A stretch of DNA of 64,000 bases from Ideonella_A sp963843805 (GCA_963843805.1 CAWJLY010000001.1:310001-374000), one strand, 5' to 3'. Counted from the stretch's first letter, positions 35,940-45,455 are shown. The notes: generated by a model from the letters alone, not told the origin. Translations and numbers: made by a program.

Positions 35940-36864
35940 GAAAGTTGAACCAGTTGCCAGGTTGTTCACGGCAGATCGTCTCCAAGGCGCGGGCGTAGGC
36001 AACCAGCGCTTCGCGAATCCGCGCTTCGCGCTGCTGCGGGTTCGCCAGGCGCTCGCTGAAATCAGCCAGGGTCGAAAAGCGGACATCGTAGCGGGCGCCG
36101 CCGAGGTAGAGCCCGGCCATCAGAATCACCTTCCGGCCGAGCAGGGAGGCCAAGCGAAACGGCGCGTCACTGAAGCGGGCTTCGCGGCCGAGAAAGTCGA
36201 TCGCCACCCCGTTCCCGCGTTGCGACTCGCCCGGTAGAGAGCGGTCGGCCAGAATCCCGGCGAGGCCTCCGCCGTCGAGCCAGTCGCGCACCGCCAGCAT
36301 CGAGTCGCTGCGACCGAGCGCGATGATCTGCGGCTTGTAGGCGGGCGCAATGGCGTGCAGCGTCTGATTGATCATCCGCGCGTTATCCGGATACATGACC
36401 ATCGCGATGCGCAGCCAGTCACGTTGTTCGCCGATGGTTCGCAAGACCTCGAAACTGCCGACATGGGCACCGATCAGGAAGGCGCCACGCCCTTCCCCCG
36501 CAGCCTGCTCGACCGCCGCCTCGCCTTGCACGGTCACATCGAACAGATCGCTGCGCTGACCGAGCAGATAGACACGATCGAGAATCGTTGCGGTAAAGGC
36601 ATGGAAATGCCGATAGACATCGCGCCAGGTCGCCCGGCGACCCAGCGCGCGGCTCAGGTAGCGCTGCGAGTGCCGCCGCGGCGCCGGCGCAAACAGCACG
36701 AAATACAAGGTGATCGGGTGCAGCAGCAGCCGCGCCGCCGGCCGGCCGCCGTGCAAGGCAACCCAGCTCATCAGCCGCAAGGCGAACAGGTTGCTGCGCT
36801 CGGGCGTGCTGGCCCAGCTGCGGGCCTGCGGGGCCTGCGAGTGGGCAGCGTCCGGACCGCTCAC
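35911..36864 (-). CDS. LpxL/LpxM-like lipid acyltransferase
   Basis: A 317-residue inner-membrane acyltransferase. The catalytic region contains GAHVGSFEVLRTIGEQ, with the H(X)4(D/E) arrangement of lipid A late acyltransferases, and later GILADRSLPGESQRGNGVAIDFLGR. N-terminal hydrophobic anchor near residue 45. In aryl-polyene clusters this type of enzyme attaches an acyl group to the lipid. Overlaps both neighbours. Confidence 0.83.
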   Translation of the reverse strand: MSGPDAAHSQAPQARSWASTPERSNLFALRLMSWVALHGGRPAARLLLHPITLYFVLFAPAPRRHSQRYLSRALGRRATWRDVYRHFHAFTATILDRVYLLGQRSDLFDVTVQGEAAVEQAAGEGRGAFLIGAHVGSFEVLRTIGEQRDWLRIAMVMYPDNARMINQTLHAIAPAYKPQIIALGRSDSMLAVRDWLDGGGLAGILADRSLPGESQRGNGVAIDFLGREARFSDAPFRLASLLGRKVILMAGLYLGGARYDVRFSTLADFSERLANPQQREARIREALVAYARALETICREQPGNWFNFHDFWSEDAA

Positions 36865-37187
36865 CGCGTCGCGACCTTCTTGTCAGGTCGCTGGTAGTGT
36901 CCTTTGGCGACCACGCGGGCATCGACAGACACGTCGAACGCCAGGCTCTCATCGCCCAGCCGCAGCGTGATGTCCAGGCAGCAGCCGGCGAGCACCGGTG
37001 ACACGAACTTGGCAGTCGCCAGCAACGGGCGGTCACCGACTGCGCTGGCCAGCTGGGGCAGATCCTGGATTGCCTGCCAGACCTCGCTGAGCAACACCAC
37101 GCCAGGCAGCACCGGCCGCCCGGGAAAATGCCCGGCAAAAGCCGGGTGATCGGCGTCGATCTGACGCCGGATGAGGTGCGCCGTCAT
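36861..37187 (-). CDS. 3-hydroxyacyl-ACP dehydratase (ApeI-like hotdog)
   Basis: A 108-residue FabA/FabZ-like hotdog protein with DHPAFAGHFPGRPVLPGVVLLSEV, which carries the catalytic His (HFPGRPVLPG). It is short, like ApeI, and probably pairs with the ApeP-like protein at 28.6 kb to dehydrate 3-hydroxyacyl-ACP. Overlaps the AMP-ligase stop and the acyltransferase start by four bases each. Confidence 0.83.
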   Translation of the reverse strand: MTAHLIRRQIDADHPAFAGHFPGRPVLPGVVLLSEVWQAIQDLPQLASAVGDRPLLATAKFVSPVLAGCCLDITLRLGDESLAFDVSVDARVVAKGHYQRPDKKVATR

Positions 37188-38560
37188 GGCAGGCCGGCAG
37201 CCGGATTTTGCAAGGCGAGTTCGCGCAATGCCCGGGCAGTCAATTTGCCCGTTGCCTCGCGCGGCAAGGCCTCGACAAAGACGATCCGCCTCGGAACGAA
37301 GGGGGCTTCGATGCGACTGCGCAATGCGGCCACGATCTGCCCGCTGTCGAGCCGGGGCGCGACGACAAAGGCGATCGGCCGCACCACAGCGTCGACGACA
37401 TCGTCGGGCAACCAGAAGGCGCCGTCATCAACACCCTCGATGCTGTTCAGGTGAAAGTTCAGATGGCCGAGCGAACTGCGCTTGCCGGCCACGTGAATCA
37501 GGTCGTTCGCGCGGCCGAGCAGGCGGAAGCGGTTCGGTCCTTGCAGCTGCAGGATATCGGCCAATGGGGTGGGCTCGGCGACATGACCGCCGCTGACGAT
37601 GAACTGGCCTTCGCTACCGTCATTGGCGGCTTGTTGGTGGATCGACAGCGGGTCGAAAGTCAGCCAGAGGTCACCTTCCACGGTGCGCCGGGTCGCCACC
37701 TGTCCGGCTTCGGTGCAGCCGTAGATTTCGACCAGCGGCCCTCCGAAGACCTGCTCGGCCTGCTGAGCCAGTTGCGGCGACAAGGGCGCGGTCGCGCTGA
37801 GCAGCAGATCGACTGCAGGCAACTCGACGCCAGATTGAAGCAGCATCTTCAGATGGAACGGCGTCGTCACCAGCGCCCTGGGCCGTGGCACTCGGCGCAG
37901 CGATTCGGCAATGTCGGCCGGGAAAAACGGCCGACCGGTGTCGAATGCGGCCCCGCCCCGCAGGGCCAGCAGCACCGTCGATTCGAGGCCGTAGCTGTGC
38001 TGCGCCGGCACGGTCGCGACGATGGCGAGGCCGCGCAGATCGGGGCGTTGCACGTAACTGGCGAGCCGGCCGACGGCGGCGTCGACGTTGCGCACCAGCC
38101 CGCCCCAGCGTTTGACATGGGCCTGTGGCGCGCCGGTCGAGCCTGACGTCAACAGGCAGACCGCCGCTGCGCCAACGGCAATCTGCGGCACCCGGACGGC
38201 CAGCCGCGGCTCGGCATGGCCAGCCAGCGCAGGCAACTGATTCGCCACGCCCGCGTCAGCGGAATCGCCAAGGATATAAAGACCATCGCCAAATCCGCTC
38301 AAGGTGCCCAGCGTCTGCGGCAGCACGTTCGGCGGCAGCAGGCTGAGCTGGCCGCGCAACAGCGCTGCGGCCAGACCGACTGCAAACCGATAACGGTCGA
38401 GGCACAGATTGACCATCGGCCCCTGCGTCGGCAAACAATCGGCCTGAGCGAAAACGTCGGCCAGAAACTGCGCCGCACTGAGCGGCCGGCCGTTGCGCCA
38501 TGCAATCGGCGCGTCGAGATCGGTCGCCGCCAGCAGCGGCGCCGTTTCGCTGCCGCTCAC
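37184..38560 (-). CDS. AMP-dependent acyl-ACP ligase (ApeH-like)
   Basis: A 458-residue adenylate-forming enzyme. Motif A3 is LLTSGSTGAPQAHVK, A5 is EIYGCTEAGQVATR, then DILQLQGPNRFRLLGRANDLIHVAGKRSSL, and the C-terminal lysine motif PREATGKLTARAL. In aryl-polyene synthesis ApeH loads the aromatic starter acid onto an ACP. It is shorter than fatty acyl-CoA ligases, as ApeH is. Confidence 0.85.
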   Translation of the reverse strand: MSGSETAPLLAATDLDAPIAWRNGRPLSAAQFLADVFAQADCLPTQGPMVNLCLDRYRFAVGLAAALLRGQLSLLPPNVLPQTLGTLSGFGDGLYILGDSADAGVANQLPALAGHAEPRLAVRVPQIAVGAAAVCLLTSGSTGAPQAHVKRWGGLVRNVDAAVGRLASYVQRPDLRGLAIVATVPAQHSYGLESTVLLALRGGAAFDTGRPFFPADIAESLRRVPRPRALVTTPFHLKMLLQSGVELPAVDLLLSATAPLSPQLAQQAEQVFGGPLVEIYGCTEAGQVATRRTVEGDLWLTFDPLSIHQQAANDGSEGQFIVSGGHVAEPTPLADILQLQGPNRFRLLGRANDLIHVAGKRSSLGHLNFHLNSIEGVDDGAFWLPDDVVDAVVRPIAFVVAPRLDSGQIVAALRSRIEAPFVPRRIVFVEALPREATGKLTARALRELALQNPAAGLP

Positions 38561-39183
38561 CGCGGCGACGCCCGGCCGTAAGCGCGGGCGGCCTGCAACA
38601 GGGTGGCGCGTTCGAATTCCGGGTGCAGCCAGTAGCGCAGGACGAACTCACCACCAAACCAGCCTGCGATAACCAGTGGGGTGACGATATTGGACAAGGT
38701 CGACCAGGCGGTCCAGCTGAAGAATCGGTAGACCGCCATCGAGAGCAGCGCCATCGCAAAAAAATAGACCACCCACGAGACCGTGACCGCACGACAGTAA
38801 GCCAGCATCGGTGGCGTCAGGCTGCCGTGGACGCGCATGGCCACCCCGCCGATCAGCGACATCCTGCCCGCCCGCAAGCTGTTCAGGAATACGCCGCCGA
38901 GGGCCAGGTGGATACCGGCATGCTGCAGCAGATAAAGACGGCGCACATCACCCAGCCCGCCGTTGGCAACAATCGCTGCGACAAGAATGGCAGCGCCAGC
39001 CAGCGCCGTCAGCGCGGGCCACGAGCGCCGCCGCAGCGCGACCACCATGGCACCGATCCACAACGGAGCCACCGCCGCAGCCAGCGCCCACGGCCGGTCT
39101 GCAGCATGCAGCGTCAACCAATGCGACACGGTCAGATAGGCCGCGACCACCAGCAGCCCCAGCACCAGGCGCCACGCCGACAT
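38557..39183 (-). CDS. Small polytopic membrane protein of aryl-polyene clusters (COG4648-like)
   Basis: A 208-residue protein with about six hydrophobic helices (for example LVLGLLVVAAYLTVSHWL and VVYFFAMALLSMAVYRFF). Proteins of this type, sometimes labelled ketosynthase without evidence, are regularly encoded between the ACP and AMP-ligase genes of aryl-polyene clusters. No catalytic motif is visible. Overlaps the ligase start (ATGA). Confidence 0.68.
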   Translation of the reverse strand: MSAWRLVLGLLVVAAYLTVSHWLTLHAADRPWALAAAVAPLWIGAMVVALRRRSWPALTALAGAAILVAAIVANGGLGDVRRLYLLQHAGIHLALGGVFLNSLRAGRMSLIGGVAMRVHGSLTPPMLAYCRAVTVSWVVYFFAMALLSMAVYRFFSWTAWSTLSNIVTPLVIAGWFGGEFVLRYWLHPEFERATLLQAARAYGRASPR

Positions 39184-39193
39184 GGCGTCCCGA

Positions 39194-39526
39194 TCAGCGA
39201 GTGCGATTCGCCGCGACGTGCGCGGCCAGGCTGCGCAACGAGGCAAAGATATGCTTGTTGTGCTCGTCGTCGGATCGCAGCTCGAACCCGTAGCGGCGCG
39301 ATACTTCAAGCGCCACCTCGAGAATGTCGATCGAATCCAGCCCGAGGCCATCGCCGTACAGCGGCGCAACCGGATCGATCTGCTCGGCAGTCACTTCCAG
39401 ATTCAGGGCTTGCACCATCAGAGTGGCGAGTTCGGCTTCGATCTGCGGGTCTGGCTGGCCATCGGCGGCGCGACTGGACTGTTCCAGAGCGCCGCCAGGC
39501 AAAAATTCTTGTGCGGACGAAGACAC
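39194..39526 (-). CDS. Acyl carrier protein (ApeE/ApeF-like)
   Basis: A 110-residue ACP. The phosphopantetheine Ser is in GLGLDSIDILEVALEV, and HIFASLRSLAAHV forms helix 4. It has an N-terminal extension of about 30 residues. GTG at 39526 is chosen because GGGAG lies at good spacing upstream; the ATG within the helix-1 region would cut the fold. Only this ACP is seen in the cluster, whereas characterised aryl-polyene loci encode two. First gene of the minus-strand cluster, divergent from the PAP2 gene. Confidence 0.82.
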   Translation of the reverse strand: MSSSAQEFLPGGALEQSSRAADGQPDPQIEAELATLMVQALNLEVTAEQIDPVAPLYGDGLGLDSIDILEVALEVSRRYGFELRSDDEHNKHIFASLRSLAAHVAANRTR

Positions 39527-39800
39527 GACGCTCCCTGGTACCGAAAGGTCAAAACGACCGATTCTAAGCTGCTGCAATGGACCGGATCTGGCGAGAACCG
39601 GTGCGGTGTTGTAACCGGCACCCCGCCAGAAATCGGCGCAACCGCAGCCGTTTGGCCCCGCCCGCTGTCACACGGATTGAGGCGCCGTGTGTCGGATACT
39701 TGCGGGTCACCGAAGCGCCCCTGGCGCACACCGGAGCCATTCCATCCCCGACCAAGACCCGCTCGCCGCTGACGAACCGACCGGCCCATCGCGGCGACCC

Positions 39801-40463
39801 GTGTCGGTCAGCCATGCCCTGTGGCAACGCATCTGCAGCGGCTGGTGGGTCAAGATGCTGGCAACAACCCTGGGCATCGGCTTGTTCTTCATGGCCTATT
39901 TCTGGGTCTTGCACCACCCGCAGTTCGAGCCGACCGTGGTTCCGGCGATCCGGCTCGACCACCTGATCGCCTTCGAACCGGCCGCCTTGCCGGTCTATTT
40001 TTCGCTCTGGTTCTATGTCTCGCTGGCGCCGGCGCTGGTGAAGGATCTGCGCGAACTGGCACGCTTCGGGTTGGCCAGTTTTCTGCTGTCGTTGTGCGGA
40101 CTGGCCATTTTTCTGTTGTGGCCGACGATGGTTCCGGATTTCGCCATCGACTGGACGCAGCATCCATCGATCGAATTTCTGAAAACGGTCGATGTGGCGT
40201 CGAACGCCTGCCCGTCGATGCATGTCGCCTTCGCGGTATTCGCAGCGATCTGGCTGCACCGCATCCTGAGCGAGGTCGGCGCCGCAGCGCCGTGGCGTGG
40301 GCTCAACGTGATCTGGTGCCTTGCAATTGCCTGGTCGACCATCGCCACCCGCCAGCATGTGGTCTACGACGTCCTGGCCGGAGCCGCACTGGGCGCTGCG
40401 TTCGCATGGCCCCGCTGGCGTGGCCTGTGGCCTCGGCCAGAAATCCCCGGCGCTGGACAATGA
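39801..40463 (+). CDS. PAP2-superfamily membrane phosphatase
   Basis: A 220-residue membrane protein with about six helices. The PAP2 motifs are NACPSMHVAFAVFAAIW (PSxH) and STIATRQHVVYDVLAGAALG (SR-X5-H-X3-D type). Possible substrates are lipid phosphates such as phosphatidate or undecaprenyl diphosphate. The start is uncertain: a GTG at 39687 in the same frame would add 38 residues without family support. The roughly 270 bases up to the divergent ACP gene should hold promoters for both, but I cannot point to boxes. Confidence 0.78.
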   Translation: MSVSHALWQRICSGWWVKMLATTLGIGLFFMAYFWVLHHPQFEPTVVPAIRLDHLIAFEPAALPVYFSLWFYVSLAPALVKDLRELARFGLASFLLSLCGLAIFLLWPTMVPDFAIDWTQHPSIEFLKTVDVASNACPSMHVAFAVFAAIWLHRILSEVGAAAPWRGLNVIWCLAIAWSTIATRQHVVYDVLAGAALGAAFAWPRWRGLWPRPEIPGAGQ

Positions 40464-40616
40464 CCAACTGGCAAGCCGGCAAAAGGCATCGCCGGGGGCT
40501 CGACGGGTATGCTAGATGGCTGACTGCACAATATTCCCCGCAGCCAGATGGCCGGTCGACCGCATGGGTGGCCGGCGTGCCTGGCTTGATCCGCCTTGTC
40601 GAACCCGACCCTCCCG

Positions 40617-41327
40617 ATGTCGCCCAGCCATTCATCCGCAACGCCGGCCGCCAGCATGGCGCGCCTCGTCGCGGCCGGGCTGGCCTGCCGGCGCGGTGAC
40701 CGGGTCTTGTTCGCCGGGCTCGATCTGGCCGTTCGCCGCGGCCAGATCGTCTGGTTGCGTGGCGCCAACGGACGCGGCAAGACCAGTCTGCTGCGCCTGC
40801 TGAGCGGTTTGTCGACGCCTGCAGACGGCAGCATCCACTGGGACGGCCAGCGCTTGAGCGAGTGCAGCACCGCCTTCAGATATCAGCTGCTTTTTATCGC
40901 CCATGCCAATGGCCTGAAGGACGATCTGACAGCGATCGAGGCGCTGCGTTTTCTGGCCCGGATCCACGGCCGCCCGGCCGGGCAGACCGATCTGGAGGCG
41001 GCGTTGCGCACCCTCGGAATGGCCAATCGCCGCCATGCGCCGGTGCGTACCCTGTCTCAGGGTCAGCGGCGACGGGTCGCCCTGGCACGGCTCGCACTCG
41101 ACCTGGCGGGCCCCGGCAACGATGGTTTGTGGCTGCTCGACGAGCCCTACGACGCTCTCGACAGCCAGGGCGTCGCCATCGTCGACACCTTGTTGACGGC
41201 CCATTGCCGGCGCGGCGGCAGCGTCGTGCTGACCAGCCACCAGCCGCTGACCATCATCGACCCGGTGCCGGTGATCGTGCAACTCGATGCCCATCAGAGC
41301 GGGGCGCCGCAGGCTGTTGCGGCATGA
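40617..41327 (+). CDS. ccmA: Heme exporter ATP-binding protein CcmA
   Basis: ATPase of the CcmABCD complex that releases holo-CcmE in System I cytochrome c maturation. Walker A RGANGRGKTSLLRLL, signature TLSQGQRRRVALARL, Walker B LWLLDEPYDALD. The start may be this ATG or one 13 codons later (40656), where family similarity begins; neither has a strong ribosome site. Its stop overlaps ccmB (ATGA). Confidence 0.9.
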   Translation: MSPSHSSATPAASMARLVAAGLACRRGDRVLFAGLDLAVRRGQIVWLRGANGRGKTSLLRLLSGLSTPADGSIHWDGQRLSECSTAFRYQLLFIAHANGLKDDLTAIEALRFLARIHGRPAGQTDLEAALRTLGMANRRHAPVRTLSQGQRRRVALARLALDLAGPGNDGLWLLDEPYDALDSQGVAIVDTLLTAHCRRGGSVVLTSHQPLTIIDPVPVIVQLDAHQSGAPQAVAA

Positions 41328-42052
41328 GTCGAAGCCTGGTCAGCCAAGCGGTCGCATCGGTCGACGGGGCCGTCACAGGCAGCGCGCCAGCCCTGTTTCG
41401 CGCATTGCTGGCGCGCGATCTGCGTCTGGCCGCGCGGCGTCGCGTCGACGTGTTGTTGCCGTTGGCGTTCTTCGGCGTAGCGGTCAGCCTGTTTCCGCTT
41501 GGCGTCGGTCCGGAGCCGCAGACCTTGCGACAGATCGCGCCGGGCGTGATCTGGGTTTGCGCGCTGCTCGCATCGATGTTGTCGGTCAACCAGCTTTACG
41601 CCGGCGATCTGGCCGACGGTTCGCTGGAGCAGATGCTGCTGAGTGGCGAGTCGGGCCTCTTGATTGCGGCGGCCAAGGCACTGGCCCACTGGCTGTTGAC
41701 CGGCCTGCCGCTGGTGCTCGGCGCGCCCTTGTTCGGTCTGTTGTTCGACATGACCGGCACATCGATCATGGCGCTGGTGGTCGGCCTGCTGCTCGGCACG
41801 CCGATTCTCAGCCTGCTGGGCGGACTGGGCGCCGCGTTGACCGTGGGTCTGCGCAGCAGCGGTGTGTTGCTGATCCTGCTGATCGTTCCGCTGTGCATCC
41901 CGGCATTGATCTTCGGCGCCGGTGCGGTGGCCGCGGTCGAAGCCGGCATCGACGCCCAGGCCCACTACTCGCTGCTCGGCGCCTTGTTGATCTTCACCAT
42001 GCTGCTGGCCCCGTGGGCCACTGCAGCAGCGCTTCGAATCGCCGCCGAATGA
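41324..42052 (+). CDS. ccmB: Heme exporter membrane protein CcmB
   Basis: A 242-residue membrane subunit with six helices: ALLARDLRLAARRRVDVLLPLAFFGV at the start, LADGSLEQMLLSG, LLGTPILSLLGGLGAALTVGLR, ending LAPWATAAALRIAAE. Partner of CcmA. Overlaps ccmA and ccmC by four bases each. Confidence 0.92.
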   Translation: MSRSLVSQAVASVDGAVTGSAPALFRALLARDLRLAARRRVDVLLPLAFFGVAVSLFPLGVGPEPQTLRQIAPGVIWVCALLASMLSVNQLYAGDLADGSLEQMLLSGESGLLIAAAKALAHWLLTGLPLVLGAPLFGLLFDMTGTSIMALVVGLLLGTPILSLLGGLGAALTVGLRSSGVLLILLIVPLCIPALIFGAGAVAAVEAGIDAQAHYSLLGALLIFTMLLAPWATAAALRIAAE

Positions 42053-42792
42053 GTCCCTCTGCGCCCGCAGCCAAGCCGTCCGACCGACCGATGAAACCGC
42101 CTGCCCGTCTGTTCACTTTTGCTGCCCCATCGACCTTCTACCGATTGGCCGGACGCCTGATTCCGTGGTTCTGGGCCGCAGCGGCGCTGCTCGGCGTGGC
42201 CGGCTTGTATATCGGCTTTTTCGTCGCACCGACCGATGCGACGCAGGGCGACTCGTACCGCATCATCTTCATCCATGTGCCGGCGGCCTGGATGTCGATG
42301 GTGCTGTACCTGGCGATGGCCTTCTGGGCCGCGATCGGCTGGGCTTTCAATGCGCGGCTGGCGTCGATGGTGGCGCGTTCGATCGCGCCGACCGGCGCCA
42401 TGTTCACCTTCATTGCGTTGTGGACCGGCGCGCTGTGGGGCAAGCCGACCTGGGGAACCTGGTGGGTCTGGGATGCGCGGCTCACCTCGGAGCTGATCCT
42501 GCTGTTTCTGTACCTGGGCTACATGGCGCTGGTCAACGCCATCGACGATCGCCGCCGCGCCGACCAGGCCGGCGCACTGCTGGCCATCATCGGCAGCATC
42601 AACGTGCCGATCATCTATTTTTCGGTCAGGTGGTGGAATACGCTGCACCAGGGGGCCAGCATCAGCGCCACCGCCGCGCCGAAAATGGCCAGCACCATGC
42701 TGACCGCGATGCTGCTGATGACCTTCGCATTCTGGGCCTATGCGTTTGCGGTGGTGTTCAGCTCGCACGCGGGCACAGATAATCGAACGTGA
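42049..42792 (+). CDS. ccmC: Heme-handling membrane protein CcmC
   Basis: A 247-residue heme-handling protein with six helices. The periplasmic tryptophan-rich WWD motif is GTWWVWDARLTSELILL, and conserved His residues flank it (IFIHVPAAWMS and WNTLHQGAS). CcmC passes heme to CcmE in the periplasm. Starts within the ccmB stop. Confidence 0.94.
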   Translation: MSPSAPAAKPSDRPMKPPARLFTFAAPSTFYRLAGRLIPWFWAAAALLGVAGLYIGFFVAPTDATQGDSYRIIFIHVPAAWMSMVLYLAMAFWAAIGWAFNARLASMVARSIAPTGAMFTFIALWTGALWGKPTWGTWWVWDARLTSELILLFLYLGYMALVNAIDDRRRADQAGALLAIIGSINVPIIYFSVRWWNTLHQGASISATAAPKMASTMLTAMLLMTFAFWAYAFAVVFSSHAGTDNRT

Positions 42793-42834
42793 GCAGGATG
42801 CGCAATGGGTACGCGACCTCGCCAGGAGGTCGAC

Positions 42835-43002
42835 ATGAATTGGGGCAGCACGGCTGAATTCTTTGCAATGGGGGGCTACGGGGTGTATGTCTGGGGCTCG
42901 TACGGGGTGACGCTGCTGCTGATGCTCGGCGAGCCGCTGCTGGCCGCCAACCGGCACCGGCAAGCGCGCCGACAGGTCACTGAATACGCCGATGAGGATT
43001 GA
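42835..43002 (+). CDS. ccmD: Heme exporter protein CcmD
   Basis: A 55-residue single-helix protein (MNWGSTAEFFAMGGYGVYVWGSYGVTLLLM by pattern, with a basic C-terminus RHRQARRQ) that links CcmE to CcmC. The ATG at 42835 is preceded by AGGAGG at ideal spacing and is preferred over an ATG ten codons upstream. Confidence 0.88.
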   Translation: MNWGSTAEFFAMGGYGVYVWGSYGVTLLLMLGEPLLAANRHRQARRQVTEYADED

Positions 43003-43005
43003 TCG

Positions 43006-43470
43006 ATGAAACCCCGCAACAAGAGACTGGCGTTGGCCGGTGGCGTGGTGATTGCCGTCGCCGCCATCGCCGCGCTGGTCCTCAATGCCTTCCAGAGCAA
43101 TCTGGTATTTTTCTACTCACCAAGTCAGATCTCGGCCAACGAGGCGCCGAAAAGCCGCACCTTCCGGCTGGGCGGAATGGTCGAGCAGGGTACGGTCAAG
43201 CGTGACGGGCTCGTGGTCAGTTTCGTCGTCACCGATACCGCAAAGACAATTCCGGTTCGTTACCAGGGCATCCTGCCCGACCTGTTCAAGGAGGGCAAAG
43301 GCGTGGTGGCGCAAGGTCAGCTGCGCGACGGCGTCTTCGTGGCCAGCGAGGTGCTGGCCAAACACGACGAAAACTACATGCCGCCCGAAGCCGCCGAAGC
43401 CTTGAAGAAAGCTCAGAAAGGCGATTCCCACCTGGCTGATTCACTGGTCGAGCAAGGAGCGGCCCGATGA
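43006..43470 (+). CDS. ccmE: Periplasmic heme chaperone CcmE
   Basis: A 154-residue membrane-anchored OB-fold protein. One N-terminal helix (LALAGGVVIAVAAIAALVL). The heme-binding region is VLAKHDENYMPPE, with His120 as the covalent heme ligand and Tyr124 as axial ligand. The stop overlaps the ccmF start. Confidence 0.95.
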   Translation: MKPRNKRLALAGGVVIAVAAIAALVLNAFQSNLVFFYSPSQISANEAPKSRTFRLGGMVEQGTVKRDGLVVSFVVTDTAKTIPVRYQGILPDLFKEGKGVVAQGQLRDGVFVASEVLAKHDENYMPPEAAEALKKAQKGDSHLADSLVEQGAAR

Positions 43471-45455
43471 TTCCCGAGCTCGGACATTTCGCGCTGTGGC
43501 TGGCGTTGGGCGTCAGCCTGGTGCAGGGCATCGTGCCGCTGGTTGGCGCGCAGCGCGGACGCAGCGACCTGATGGCACTGGCACGGCCGATGGCACGGGC
43601 CTTGTTCGCACTGGTGGCGCTGGCCTTCGCCTGCCTGCTTGTCTCGTTTGCCCGCAACGATTTTTCGGTTCTCAACGTGGCGTCCAATTCCAACTCGGCG
43701 CTGCCGCTGCACTTTCGCATCGCCGCAAGCTGGGGCAGCCACGAAGGTTCGATGTTGTTGTGGCTGCTGATGCAAACCGGCTGGGCCTTTGCCGTTGCCC
43801 AGTTCAGCCGCCACCTGCCGCAGCCCGTTCTGGCACGGATCCTGGCGGTGATGGGGTTGCTGACGGTCGGCTTTCTGCTGTTCGTGCTGATGACGTCGAA
43901 CCCGTTCGATCGCCTGCTGCCGGTGCCGGTCGACGGACGTGACTTGAACCCGCTGCTGCAGGATCCGGGGATGATCTTTCATCCGCCGATGTTGTACATG
44001 GGTTATGTCGGCTTTTCGGTTGCCTTCGCGTTTGCGGTGGCGGCGCTGATCGGCGGCACGCTCGATGCGCAATGGGCACGCTGGACGCGGCCGTGGACCA
44101 CCGTGGCATGGGCCTTCCTGACCGTCGGCATCGCGCTCGGCAGTTGGTGGGCCTATTACGAACTCGGCTGGGGCGGCTGGTGGTTCTGGGATCCGGTCGA
44201 AAACGCGTCGTTCATGCCGTGGCTGGTCGGCACCGCGCTGATCCACTCGCTGGCCGTCACCGAAAAACGTGGCAGCTTCAAATCGTGGACGGTGTTGCTG
44301 GCCATTCTGGCGTTCTCGTTGTCGCTGCTCGGCACCTTTCTGGTCCGCTCGGGCGTCTTGTCGTCGGTGCATTCGTTTGCCAGCGATCCGGCGCGCGGCC
44401 TGTTCATCCTGATTTTCCTGGCCCTCACCGTCGGCGCATCGCTGGCCCTGTACGCCTGGCGTGCACCGACGGTCGGACTCGGCGCGCGTTTTGCGCTGGT
44501 CTCGCGCGAATCGATGCTGCTCGGCAACAACGTGCTGCTGGTGGTCGCCATGTCGGCGGTGCTGCTCGGCACCTTGTATCCCCTGATCCTCGATGCGCTG
44601 GGCATGGGCAAGATCTCCGTCGGGCCGCCGTATTTCGATACCGTATTCGTCCCGCTGATGGCGCCATTGGTCTTTCTGATGGGCATCGGCCCGCTGACGC
44701 GCTGGAAAAATGCCGAGTTGCCCGAACTCGGCCATCGGCTGCGCTGGGCCGCCGGCGTGGCCGTGGTGGCCGCCATCGGCGCCGCCTGGGCCAGTGGCAG
44801 CTTCAGCTGGCTGTCGGCATTCGGGCTGCTGATGGCGTTCTGGATCATCGCCTCGCTGGCTGTGGACGTCTGGGATCGGATCCGGCCGGCCGGCGGTGTG
44901 CGCGCCAACGTGTCGCACCGCATTCGACAGATCCCGCGGGCGATGGTCGGCATGATGCTGGCGCATCTGGGCGTTGCCATCTTCGTGATCGGCGTCACCA
45001 TGGTCAAGACCCACGAAGTCGAGCGCGACGTGAAGATGAACATCGGCGACAGCACGACCGTCGACGGCCTGGTCTTCACCTTGCGCGGCGTGACCGACCA
45101 GAAAGGCCCGAACTATCAGGCTGCGCGTGGCCATGTCGAGGTCAGCGACAACGATCGCAAGGTCTCTGATCTGTACCCCGAGAAGCGCATCTACAACGTC
45201 CAGCGCATGCCGATGACCGAGGCCGCAATCGAAACCCATTTCACCCGCGACCTCTATGTCTCGCTCGGTGAGCCGGTCGACAATGGCAAGGCGTGGATCG
45301 TCCGCGTCTACGTCAAGCCGTTCATCGACTGGATCTGGGGCGGCTGTCTGATGATGGCGTTCGGCGGCTTGCTGGCGATCACCGACCGCCGCTACCGGGT
45401 CCGCGCGCGCTCGGCCGCCACTGACAGTCTGGCTGCGGGCGGCGCGCGCGCGTGA
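43467..45455 (+). CDS. ccmF: Cytochrome c heme lyase subunit CcmF
   Basis: A 662-residue membrane protein with about 14-15 helices. The WWD domain is WGGWWFWDPVENASFMPWL around residue 235, with conserved His residues such as the one in AASWGSHEGSMLLW. CcmF joins heme to apocytochrome c with CcmH and CcmI. Confidence 0.95.
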   Translation: MIPELGHFALWLALGVSLVQGIVPLVGAQRGRSDLMALARPMARALFALVALAFACLLVSFARNDFSVLNVASNSNSALPLHFRIAASWGSHEGSMLLWLLMQTGWAFAVAQFSRHLPQPVLARILAVMGLLTVGFLLFVLMTSNPFDRLLPVPVDGRDLNPLLQDPGMIFHPPMLYMGYVGFSVAFAFAVAALIGGTLDAQWARWTRPWTTVAWAFLTVGIALGSWWAYYELGWGGWWFWDPVENASFMPWLVGTALIHSLAVTEKRGSFKSWTVLLAILAFSLSLLGTFLVRSGVLSSVHSFASDPARGLFILIFLALTVGASLALYAWRAPTVGLGARFALVSRESMLLGNNVLLVVAMSAVLLGTLYPLILDALGMGKISVGPPYFDTVFVPLMAPLVFLMGIGPLTRWKNAELPELGHRLRWAAGVAVVAAIGAAWASGSFSWLSAFGLLMAFWIIASLAVDVWDRIRPAGGVRANVSHRIRQIPRAMVGMMLAHLGVAIFVIGVTMVKTHEVERDVKMNIGDSTTVDGLVFTLRGVTDQKGPNYQAARGHVEVSDNDRKVSDLYPEKRIYNVQRMPMTEAAIETHFTRDLYVSLGEPVDNGKAWIVRVYVKPFIDWIWGGCLMMAFGGLLAITDRRYRVRARSAATDSLAAGGARA

